Origin: Clostridiales bacterium
Lineage (GTDB): Bacteria; Bacillota; Clostridia; Christensenellales; CAG-138
Direction: 5' to 3'
DNA: 5,202 bases
Assembly: GCA_003486785.1 (NCBI GenBank)
Contig: DNFZ01000185.1
Location: 1 to 5,202, forward strand
This document shows positions 1 through 5,202 of the stretch, piece by piece (position 1 is the stretch's first letter; each line of letters opens with the position of its first letter). A program made the translations under genes and the position numbers. The notes beneath the pieces are model-generated. The model worked only from the letters and a program-made list of their open reading frames with translations. It ran no database searches and was not told the origin of the DNA.

Positions 1-447
1 GTGAAAAACGCCGTCATCGCAAGCTATGCAAAATCGAGAATGCCGTTTGTCAGGCCGGTGGACGACGTGAAACTTGCCGATAAATACGTAAAAGCCATGA
101 ACGTCATAACGCCCAGCGTGGATCAGAAAGTGATGTTCCTCTCCGGCGGCAACCAGCAGAAGGTCGTGCTCGCCAAGTGGTTTGCAACGGTTGGGGATAT
201 CTTCATCTTCGACGAACCGACGCGCGGAATCGACGTTGGCGCGAAAGAGGAAATCTACAAGATCATGACAGGCCTGCTCAAAGAGGGGAAATGCATCATA
301 ATGATCTCTTCCGATATGCCGGAGCTGATCGCCATGAGCGATCGCATCATGGTCATGCGCGACGGCGAGATGGTCGCTGAAGTCAACCGCAAGGAAGAGA
401 TCTGCGAGGAGAATATTTTGAACTACTCAATTGGAGGTGGCGTATGA
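1..447 (+). CDS. Sugar ABC transporter ATP-binding protein, CUT2/RbsA type (3' end only)
   Basis: This is the C-terminal 148 residues of the ATPase that powers a CUT2-family sugar importer at the inner face of the membrane. In this family a single polypeptide of about 500 residues carries two nucleotide-binding domains, and what is visible is the end of the second. Seen, counted from the first codon in the window: ABC signature LSGGNQQK at residues 47-54, Walker B IFIFDEP at 67-73 with the catalytic Glu at 72, and D-loop residues GID at 75-77. The H-loop position reads SSDMPE (103-108) without the usual His, which is normal for the second domain of RbsA-like proteins. The Walker A motif and first domain lie left of the window, so the GTG at position 1 is almost certainly an internal Val codon. 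The TGA stop overlaps the permease start by 4 bp, implying translational coupling. Family assignment is firm; the substrate is not determined by this gene. Confidence 0.95.
   Translation: MKNAVIASYAKSRMPFVRPVDDVKLADKYVKAMNVITPSVDQKVMFLSGGNQQKVVLAKWFATVGDIFIFDEPTRGIDVGAKEEIYKIMTGLLKEGKCIIMISSDMPELIAMSDRIMVMRDGEMVAEVNRKEEICEENILNYSIGGGV
433..437 (+). promoter_or_regulatory. Ribosome binding site for the permease, inside the ATPase gene
   Basis: GGAGG lies 6 nt before the ATG at 444, within the last codons of the ATPase gene. It supports the start at 444 (or the adjacent ATG at 447) over the later in-frame ATG at 474, which has only a weak purine stretch upstream. Confidence 0.75.
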
Positions 448-1478
448 TGACGCTCGGGAACAAAGAGAAAGCAATGTCGCGCTCCGGCATCGCGCGCAGG
501 CTGTGGCAGCACGAAAACACGCCGATCTTGTTGGTGCTGACCGTCATGATCGGGGTCGTTGTGCTGGTAGAGTATTTCATGAAGGGCAGGGTCAATTTCA
601 TCAGCGGCATGAATATATCCAATGTGCTGCTGCAAGTGTCCGTCACGGGTATCTTTGCGCTGGGGATGACGCTGGTCATGATCTCAGGCGGAATCGATCT
701 TTCCATCGGCAACATGCTCAGCTTTTTGGGCACAGGCATGGCGTATCTCATGAGAACCGCCAAGTGGGGCGAGGCGGAAACGTTGCTCATCGCACTCGTG
801 GTCGGCGTTGGGCTGCAGCTGCTGATGGGATGGATAATTTCACGCACAAAGATCGAACCGTTCATCATCTCGCTCGGATTCATGAGCATCTATCGCGGAT
901 TCACCTATCTGATTACGAACGGGCGTGAAATCACGATTATCGGCAAGATCGAGTTTTTGCAATCTGTCGTGTTCCGGCTGGATAAATTTGTCGTGACGGT
1001 GCCGATCGTTCTGTTTATTGCGTTGACGATCATCGTCGCGCTCGTCGTCAAATACACGAAATTCGGGCGCAGGGTCTATGCCGTCGGCGGCAATGAAAAC
1101 GCGGCGTACCTGGCAGGCATCAACGTTAAAAACTTCAAGCTGCTCATCTATGGCATCAACGGCCTGTTTGTCACCATTGCGTCTATGACGCTGCTTGCGC
1201 GGCTCGGAACGGGCGCGCCGGTCATGGGTCTGGGCAAGGAAATCGAGGTCATAGCCGCGGTCGTCGTCGGCGGAACGGCGATGTCCGGCGGCAAAGGGAA
1301 CATCTGGGGCGCGGTGTTTGGCGTGTTGGTGCTGGGAATTATATCAAACGCCCTCAACATTCTCGGCGTGAGTCCGCACTACCAGTTCATCATATCCGGC
1401 CTACTCATCATCTTCGCTGTAATCGTTGGTTATTATAGCGGGCTAAGAACAGTGAAGCGCACGGCCAAGAAAGCGTAA
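444..1478 (+). CDS. Sugar ABC transporter permease, CUT2/RbsC type
   Basis: A 344-residue integral membrane subunit that forms the translocation channel of the importer, probably as a homodimer. About nine or ten hydrophobic segments are visible, for example near residues 27-45, 61-80, 112-132, 139-157, 183-203, 233-251, 287-305 and 314-331. Family hallmarks are GMTLVMISGGIDLS (74-87), the cytoplasmic coupling-loop stretch TKFGRRVYAVGGNENAA (205-221, with AGINV following), and VVVGGTAMSGGKG (273-285). The length is normal for RbsC/XylH/AraH-type permeases. The first 20 or so residues are hydrophilic and basic, as expected for a cytoplasmic N-terminus, and the C-terminus ends in a Lys/Arg-rich tail. 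The start at 444 is chosen for its GGAGG site and the 4-bp overlap with the ATPase gene. The TAA stop sits in a small palindrome (1472-1482). The closest functional label is monosaccharide or polyol permease; the transported compound is unknown. Confidence 0.95.
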   Translation: MMTLGNKEKAMSRSGIARRLWQHENTPILLVLTVMIGVVVLVEYFMKGRVNFISGMNISNVLLQVSVTGIFALGMTLVMISGGIDLSIGNMLSFLGTGMAYLMRTAKWGEAETLLIALVVGVGLQLLMGWIISRTKIEPFIISLGFMSIYRGFTYLITNGREITIIGKIEFLQSVVFRLDKFVVTVPIVLFIALTIIVALVVKYTKFGRRVYAVGGNENAAYLAGINVKNFKLLIYGINGLFVTIASMTLLARLGTGAPVMGLGKEIEVIAAVVVGGTAMSGGKGNIWGAVFGVLVLGIISNALNILGVSPHYQFIISGLLIIFAVIVGYYSGLRTVKRTAKKA

Positions 1479-1489
1479 CGCTGCTCCAA

Positions 1490-1528
1490 CCCGCATAATA
1501 AATAAAGCATCAAGCTGTTTGATGCGGG
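1490..1528 (+). repeat. Two mutually exclusive hairpins in the permease to binding-protein spacer
   Basis: The 82-nt spacer between permease and binding protein can fold in two ways. The outer pairing joins CCCGCAT (1490-1496) with ATGCGGG (1522-1528), a 7-bp perfect stem around a 25-nt loop. The inner pairing joins GCATCAA (1507-1513) with TTGATGC (1519-1525), a 7-bp perfect stem with a 5-nt loop. They share 1522-1525, so only one can form at a time. No T-run follows either, so neither is a classical intrinsic terminator. An intercistronic hairpin here could stabilise or process the mRNA so that the binding protein is made in excess over the membrane subunits. The pairing is seen; the role is inferred. 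Confidence 0.5.
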
Positions 1529-1545
1529 CAACAAATGCAAAAATA

Positions 1546-1553
1546 AAAGGAGG
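1546..1553 (+). promoter_or_regulatory. Strong ribosome binding site for the solute-binding lipoprotein
   Basis: AAAGGAGG ends 7 nt before the ATG at 1561. It is the strongest such site among the gene starts in the window. It fixes the start at 1561, giving a clean lipoprotein signal peptide, and argues against the in-frame ATG at 1519, which would add 14 polar residues ahead of the signal sequence. Confidence 0.85.
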
Positions 1554-1560
1554 AAGACCA

Positions 1561-2703
1561 ATGAAGAAACTATTTGCGATCTTAATGGCCCTTGCGATGC
1601 TCCTCGGTGTTGCAGCATGCGCTGCAACTCCTGCCGCCACCGAAAAACCGGCGGATTCCACCGTCGCCGCTGAGAGCGCGCCCGCTGCTGCGGATGCAGT
1701 CGTGGACAACGTAACCGGCAAGCTGGTTTACTTCATCAATGCTGGTCCCGACGATTACTATGCGCAGTTTGGCGATGCGTTCAAAGCCATCGGTGCGGAA
1801 GTCGGTCTGACGGTCAAAGAGCTCAACTCCGACTACAACCCTGAGCAGGAACTCGCAAACGTTCAGGATGCCATCACCGCTGGCGCGGATGCAATCGCGG
1901 TCATCACCGCGGGCGCGGCGGGCAGCGCAGAATCCATCGCAGCGGCGAATGCAGCCGGTGTGCCGATCTTCTTCATCGCCGGCAAACCGGAGCTTAAGCC
2001 CGGCACAGACCTCACGGGCCATGTCACCGACAACTTTGTCATCATGGGCTATCTGGTTGGTAAATGGGTCGCTGAGAACTATCCGGATGCGCAGTGCGTC
2101 AACATCCCCGGCTTCCTCGGGCAGGGCCCGGCGGAAGGCGAAATCGTTGGCTTCGATCTGGCGCTTGCAGAAGCCGGCATGAAACCCGCGATTCTGACCA
2201 AGTCGTCCGAATGGCAGAGAACCCTCGCGATTCCGATCGCGCAGGATCTCATTGCCAGCGGCACGGAGTTTGACGTCGTGTTCTGCTGCAACGAAGAGAC
2301 CTATTTCGGCGTCAAGCAGGTGTTTGATGAGCTGGGCGTAACGGATAAGGTGCTCGTCTCCAACAACGGCAAAGACGATGCCTGGCCGGATCTCATCTCG
2401 GGCGCGCTGGCCGCAACGGTTCCCAACCCGCCGTCTCTGAATGCGGACATCTGCATCCAGCAGATCATCCGTTACTTCAACGGCGAGGAGTTCGTGCAGT
2501 ATCTGCAGATCATGCCTCCGTTCGTGCTGACCGGCGAAAACGTTGGCCAGGCGATCCCGTGGACGGTCTCCGATTACCTCGCGGGCCGCGCGGCCAACAC
2601 CTTCCAGTGGAATCTGGCTGACTACGAAGCAGCGTATCTTGCGAACATGGACGAATTCGCAGCGTTTGATGCGAAGCTCGCCGAATACCTTGCCGCGAAC
2701 TAA
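1561..2703 (+). CDS. Sugar ABC transporter solute-binding lipoprotein (RbsB-like, periplasmic-binding-protein type 1 fold)
   Basis: A 380-residue extracytoplasmic receptor that delivers substrate to the permease. The N-terminus is a lipoprotein signal peptide: basic MKK, a hydrophobic core, then lipobox VAAC with the lipidated Cys at 20. Residues 21-50 form an Ala/Thr/Pro-rich tether, typical of Gram-positive binding lipoproteins. The mature domain, from about 53 to 345, follows the RbsB pattern: first beta strand KLVYFIN (54-60), then aromatic pair YY (66-67), DYNPEQELANVQD (91-103), GADAIAVITAG (108-118), VPIFFIAGKP (134-143), EWQRTLAIPIAQDLI (217-231), VFCCNEE (240-246) and SNNGKDD (267-273). 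The C-terminal 35 or so residues are a short helical extension rich in Ala, Tyr and Glu. Several positions that hold ribose in RbsB differ here, so the ligand is probably not ribose. The gene comes after ATPase and permease, with its own strong ribosome binding site, consistent with high expression. A monosaccharide, polyol or small glycoside is the likely ligand class. Confidence 0.93.
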   Translation: MKKLFAILMALAMLLGVAACAATPAATEKPADSTVAAESAPAAADAVVDNVTGKLVYFINAGPDDYYAQFGDAFKAIGAEVGLTVKELNSDYNPEQELANVQDAITAGADAIAVITAGAAGSAESIAAANAAGVPIFFIAGKPELKPGTDLTGHVTDNFVIMGYLVGKWVAENYPDAQCVNIPGFLGQGPAEGEIVGFDLALAEAGMKPAILTKSSEWQRTLAIPIAQDLIASGTEFDVVFCCNEETYFGVKQVFDELGVTDKVLVSNNGKDDAWPDLISGALAATVPNPPSLNADICIQQIIRYFNGEEFVQYLQIMPPFVLTGENVGQAIPWTVSDYLAGRAANTFQWNLADYEAAYLANMDEFAAFDAKLAEYLAAN

Positions 2704-2713
2704 GTAACCACGC

Positions 2714-2744
2714 GCAGTGCATCCGCCTAGAGCGGGTGCACTGC
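2714..2744 (+). terminator. Hairpin just downstream of the binding-protein gene (possible transcript end, no U-tract)
   Basis: A 13-bp stem pairs 2714-2726 with 2732-2744 around a 5-nt loop (CTAGA), with a single G-T wobble (2722/2736). It begins 10 nt after the binding-protein stop codon, where a transporter operon would be expected to end. The sequence after the stem (ATTGCTCGAC) has no run of T, so it does not meet the usual form of an intrinsic terminator. It may act as a weak or factor-dependent terminator, or as a 3' stabiliser that limits read-through into the catabolic genes. The stem is seen directly; the function is inferred. Confidence 0.45.
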
Positions 2745-2766
2745 ATTGCTCGACTGATACTCCACG

Positions 2767-2857
2767 GAAGGGGGTGCGGCGAAATACCCGAGAAGAAACG
2801 ATCGTCCTGATACTGGTCGAGACAACGCTCTTTTCCGTATTTTGCCGCACCCCTTTC
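2767..2857. repeat. 91-nt element bounded by 21-bp inverted repeats
   Basis: Positions 2767-2787 pair with 2837-2857 along 21 consecutive positions: 19 Watson-Crick pairs and two G-T wobbles (2770/2854 and 2781/2843). The 49-nt interior can itself pair further: 2799-2803 with 2815-2819 (one wobble), and GAGA at 2790-2793 with TTTT at 2831-2834 after a 2x2 internal loop. It also contains the perfect 8-bp palindrome ACGATCGT (2798-2805). As RNA it would be one long imperfect hairpin. There is no T-run after either arm, no open reading frame with recognisable content inside, and no clear target-site duplication flanking it. It could be a MITE-like dispersed repeat, a large terminator or attenuator, or a structured leader for the oxidoreductase gene. 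The sequence alone does not separate these. Confidence 0.6.
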
Positions 2858-2995
2858 ACACAAAGACGATAGTTTGTTGGAACACACAAGCACTTCAGAC
2901 CGTATTCACAACCTGTGGCACATATAGAACCTTATTTTTTATCATAACTGACGTGCATAACGGACGCGAAAAAATCCTATAGAGGAGTTGATAAT
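2858..2995 (+). other. AT-richer leader upstream of the oxidoreductase gene
   Basis: This 138-nt stretch has no gene. It is AT-richer than the surrounding genes, as expected if it carries a promoter for the two catabolic genes, but no convincing pair of -35 and -10 boxes at normal spacing could be picked. Partial -10-like sequences are TATAGA at 2923-2928 and TATCAT at 2940-2945, neither with a good -35. Alternating CACA/TGTG half-sites occur at 2907-2922 and could be an operator, but they are short. The ribosome binding site AGAGGAG (2981-2987) lies 8 nt before the oxidoreductase ATG. An independent promoter is plausible but not shown. Confidence 0.4.
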
Positions 2996-4165
2996 ATGTC
3001 GATCAAAGCCAGCAGCATGGACAGCACAGCTAGGGTGCTCAGATTTGGCATGGTTGGTGGAGGACAGGGCGCTTTCATCGGCGATGTTCACAGAAAAGGC
3101 GCAACGCTCGATGCCCTCGCGGCACTTACAGCAGGCTGTTTCTCCAGAAATTTTGAGAATACGCTTGCCACAGGCGCGCTGTGGGGGGTTGAGAGCGACC
3201 GGCTCTACCGCACCTATGAAGAGATGGCGCAGAAAGAAGCGGCGCGCGAAGACGGCATCGATTTTGCAGTCATCGTGACGCCCAACAATACGCACTACCC
3301 GGCGGCCAAAGCGTTTCTTGAACAAGGCATTCATGTCGTTTGCGACAAACCGCTTGCGCTCACCTCGAAACAGGGAGAAGAACTCAAAGCGCTGGCGGAG
3401 CAAAAAGGACTGCTTTTCTGCGTGACGTATACATATGTCGGCTACCCGATGGTGCGCCAGATGCGCGAAATGATCCAAAACGGAGATATCGGCGCGATTC
3501 GGGTGGTAACGGGGCGTTATATTCAGGGTTGGCTGGCGACAGAGCTTGAGTGCGACGGGCAGAAGCAGGCATCGTGGCGCTGCGATCCCGCGCAGTCGGG
3601 CATCTCCAACGCGACGGGAGATATCGGGACGCATCTGGAAAATCTGATCTCGTATGCCACAGGGCTCAAGATCCAGTCGCTTTGCGCCAATCTGCGACCC
3701 GTGGGGGGGAACCGCAAGCTCGACAACGAGGCGGAGATCCTCGTGCGGTATGAAGGCGGCGCAACCGGCATGATGTGGGCCTCGCAGGTTGCAATTGGTC
3801 ATGACAATGATCTGAGAATCATGGTATGCGGCGAAAAGGGCACGATCGAGTGGGAGCAGGAGAACCCGAACTACCTGCGCGTGGATATGCTGGGCGAGCC
3901 CACGCGCACCCTCTCGCGCGGAAACGGATACTTCTATCCGGTGGTCAATGCGATGAACCGCATCCCGGCAGGGCATGTTGAGGGGCACTTCACGGCGTTT
4001 GGCAATGTTTATAAGGCGTTCTGCGTCGCGCTGACCAATCATATGGCCGGCAAGGAGGCCTCTGATTTGTACTATCCGGGGCTCGACGCGGGCATCGAAG
4101 GCAACCGCTTCGTTGAAAAATGCGTCGAGAGCACGGAGCGCGGCGTTGTTTGGGTCGATTTTTAA
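2996..4165 (+). CDS. Gfo/Idh/MocA-family NAD(P)-dependent oxidoreductase
   Basis: A 389-residue cytoplasmic dehydrogenase expected to oxidise a hydroxyl of a sugar, glycoside or cyclic polyol using NAD(P), or to run in reverse. The N-terminal Rossmann domain starts with RFGMVGGGQGAFIGDVHR (16-33), containing the dinucleotide-binding glycine-rich loop. It continues with DFAVIVTPNNTHYPAA (89-104) and the family motif around CDKP (116-119), whose Lys118 corresponds to the conserved Lys of the EKP motif. The C-terminal alpha/beta domain carries GDIGTH (208-213); Asp209 and His213 match the usual catalytic or substrate-binding positions. The GGGQGAFIG-HR form marks a distinct subgroup of the family with a slightly longer chain (about 380-390 residues) than glucose-fructose-oxidoreductase-like members of about 340-360. 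The start is set by AGAGGAG 8 nt upstream. The TIM-barrel gene follows after 26 nt, so the two are probably co-transcribed and act on the same metabolite. The family is secure; the substrate is not. Confidence 0.93.
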   Translation: MSIKASSMDSTARVLRFGMVGGGQGAFIGDVHRKGATLDALAALTAGCFSRNFENTLATGALWGVESDRLYRTYEEMAQKEAAREDGIDFAVIVTPNNTHYPAAKAFLEQGIHVVCDKPLALTSKQGEELKALAEQKGLLFCVTYTYVGYPMVRQMREMIQNGDIGAIRVVTGRYIQGWLATELECDGQKQASWRCDPAQSGISNATGDIGTHLENLISYATGLKIQSLCANLRPVGGNRKLDNEAEILVRYEGGATGMMWASQVAIGHDNDLRIMVCGEKGTIEWEQENPNYLRVDMLGEPTRTLSRGNGYFYPVVNAMNRIPAGHVEGHFTAFGNVYKAFCVALTNHMAGKEASDLYYPGLDAGIEGNRFVEKCVESTERGVVWVDF

Positions 4166-4178
4166 AGAATGTATCATC

Positions 4179-4185
4179 AGGAGGG
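4179..4185 (+). promoter_or_regulatory. Ribosome binding site for the TIM-barrel gene
   Basis: AGGAGGG ends 6 nt before the ATG at 4192. It decides the start: the upstream in-frame ATG at 4120 lies inside the oxidoreductase gene, lacks such a site, and would add 24 residues unlike the family N-terminus. Confidence 0.8.
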
Positions 4186-4191
4186 ATTGTT

Positions 4192-5178
4192 ATGAGACCG
4201 ATTACTCTTTTCACCGGCCAGTGGGCGGACATTCCGTTTGACGAAATGTGCGCAACCGCTGCAAAGATGGGCTACGAAGGGCTGGAGCTTGCAACGTGGG
4301 GCAACCATATCAACGCCAAACGCGCCGCCGAGGATATGGATTACGTCAAGGAGATCAAAGCCTCGCTTGCGCGCTACAATCTTGAAGCCTGGGCGATCAG
4401 CGCGCATTTAAGCGGCCAGCTGGTGGGCGATATTCTGGACGCGCGGCACAACGGCTTTGCGCCATCCGCTGTGGCAAACCAGCCGGAGAAGATGCGCGCG
4501 TGGGCGGTTGAGGAAGTGAAAAACACGATCCATGCCGCCAAAAACCTCGGCATCAAGATCATCACCGGCTTTATGGGCTCGACGATCTGGCCTTGCTGGT
4601 ATTCCTTCCCGCAGACCTCGCAGCAGATGGTGGACGAGGGGTTTGCTGAAATCGTGAAACGCTGGACGCCGCTGTTCGACGAGATGGACAAGCACGGCAT
4701 CGTATTCGCGCTTGAAGTGCATCCCACGGAGATCGCGTTTGACTATTACTCATTCGTGAAGCTGCTTGAGGCATTCAAAGGACGCAAGACACTGGGTATG
4801 AACTTTGATCCGAGCCACCTGCTCTGGCAGGGCATGAAGCCGCATCTGATGATCCGCGAGCTGCCGGATCGCGTTTACCATGTGCACCTGAAGGATGCCG
4901 CGGTGACGCTCGATGGGCTCAACGGCATACTCGGCTCGCACCTCGAGTTTGGCGACCCGAAACGCGGCTGGAACTTCCGCTCGCTCGGCCACGGCGACGT
5001 CGACTTCGACGCGATCATCCGCGAGCTCAACGCGATCGGCTACGACGGCCCGCTCTCGGTCGAGTGGGAGGACAACGCCATGGACCGCGAGTTCGGAGCC
5101 AAGGAATCGCTCGAATTCGTCCGCCAGATGAACTTCTCGCCGTCCACGGTGGCCTTCGACAAAGACATGAAGAAGTAG
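4192..5178 (+). CDS. Sugar phosphate isomerase/epimerase-like protein (xylose-isomerase-type TIM barrel)
   Basis: A 328-residue protein of the AP-endonuclease-2/xylose-isomerase-like TIM-barrel superfamily, which includes IolE, IolI, hydroxypyruvate isomerase, ketose 3-epimerases and 3-keto-glycoside-processing enzymes. The first strand ITLFTGQW (4-11) is followed by the substrate-face stretch MGYEGLELATWG (26-37). Candidate divalent-metal ligands sit where the ketose 3-epimerase pattern expects them: Glu175 in LEVHP, Asp206 in NFDPSH, His232 in HVHLKD and Glu291 in SVEWED. His177, His209 and Asp235 are further polar residues lining the same face, and GHGDVDF (266-272) is a typical late-barrel motif. 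All metal positions are intact, so the enzyme should be active. It follows the oxidoreductase by 26 nt and probably acts on its keto product. The last third of the gene is clearly richer in GC than the genes to the left. Exact reaction (isomerase, epimerase, dehydratase or lyase) cannot be read from sequence. Confidence 0.9.
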   Translation: MRPITLFTGQWADIPFDEMCATAAKMGYEGLELATWGNHINAKRAAEDMDYVKEIKASLARYNLEAWAISAHLSGQLVGDILDARHNGFAPSAVANQPEKMRAWAVEEVKNTIHAAKNLGIKIITGFMGSTIWPCWYSFPQTSQQMVDEGFAEIVKRWTPLFDEMDKHGIVFALEVHPTEIAFDYYSFVKLLEAFKGRKTLGMNFDPSHLLWQGMKPHLMIRELPDRVYHVHLKDAAVTLDGLNGILGSHLEFGDPKRGWNFRSLGHGDVDFDAIIRELNAIGYDGPLSVEWEDNAMDREFGAKESLEFVRQMNFSPSTVAFDKDMKK

Positions 5179-5202
5179 GGCTCGGGGCGGTTCCTCTCGC
5201 GG
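5179..5202 (+). other. GC-rich sequence after the last stop codon, no feature seen
   Basis: The final 24 nt are about 79% G+C and too short to judge. No complete hairpin or ribosome binding site is visible before the window ends, so it is unknown whether the operon continues. Confidence 0.5.

Noticed and set aside
1..3. GTG as a true start codon of a short 148-residue ATPase
   Set aside because: The fragment begins in the middle of a nucleotide-binding domain without Walker A. A gene cut by the window edge is far more likely.
300..330. Missing H-loop histidine in the ATPase (SSDMPE) as a sign of inactivity
   Set aside because: The second domain of RbsA-type ATPases commonly has SSE-x-PE-like sequence here, so this is normal for the family.
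1582..2889. Long open frame of 435 codons on the minus strand opposite the binding-protein gene
   Set aside because: It mirrors a well-supported + strand gene, has no recognisable domain, an Arg-rich unnatural composition and no convincing ribosome binding site. It is a by-product of GC-biased codon use.
2907..2922. CACA/TGTG alternating half-sites as a regulator operator
   Set aside because: The arms are only 4 bp and overlap each other, so chance occurrence is too likely to call an operator.
2704..2995. T-box or other named riboswitch in the intergenic region
   Set aside because: No T-box core sequence (GGNACCGCG-like) or other riboswitch consensus I know could be found; only inverted repeats are supported.
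3703..3709. Run of seven G as a possible frameshift or phase-variable site in the oxidoreductase
   Set aside because: The reading frame is intact across it, with the family sequence continuing on both sides, and it encodes an ordinary Val-Gly-Gly.
2942..4177. Long open frame of 411 codons on the minus strand opposite the oxidoreductase gene
   Set aside because: It covers almost exactly the oxidoreductase, whose family motifs are unambiguous, and its own translation resembles no protein family I recognise.

Overview
The window looks like part of a carbohydrate-utilisation locus from a Gram-positive bacterium of the Bacillota, most likely a Clostridia-type anaerobe of moderately high GC. Three things point there: the solute-binding protein is a lipoprotein with an Ala/Thr/Pro-rich tether after its lipobox cysteine, the ribosome binding sites are strong (A)GGAGG sequences, and base composition is roughly 50-60% GC, rising near the right edge. 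The taxonomic call is an inference from style and does not rest on a marker gene.

All five genes are on the + strand. Positions 1-447 hold the 3' end of a sugar ABC transporter ATPase (second nucleotide-binding domain of an RbsA-type double ATPase; the rest lies left of the window). It overlaps by 4 bp (ATGA) with an RbsC-type permease (444-1478). After an 82-nt spacer that can form two mutually exclusive hairpins comes the solute-binding lipoprotein (1561-2703). Together these form a complete CUT2-type (ribose/galactose/inositol-type) importer, with the binding protein last in the set. A 292-nt intergenic region (2704-2995) follows. It holds a 13-bp hairpin just after the binding-protein stop and a 91-nt element bounded by 21-bp inverted repeats. 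Then come a Gfo/Idh/MocA-type NAD(P)-dependent oxidoreductase (2996-4165) and, 26 nt later, a xylose-isomerase-like TIM-barrel protein (4192-5178).

The likely logic is import of a sugar, cyclic polyol or glycoside by the CUT2 transporter, oxidation of a ring hydroxyl by the oxidoreductase, and isomerisation, epimerisation, dehydration or C-O/C-C cleavage of the keto product by the metal-dependent TIM-barrel enzyme. The substrate cannot be read from the sequence. Most residues that hold ribose in RbsB appear to be replaced in this binding protein, so a ribose label would be misleading. No regulator, RNA gene, CRISPR array or transposase was seen. The points most worth a second look are the 91-nt inverted-repeat element, the competing hairpins before the binding-protein gene, and the unassigned substrate of the module.
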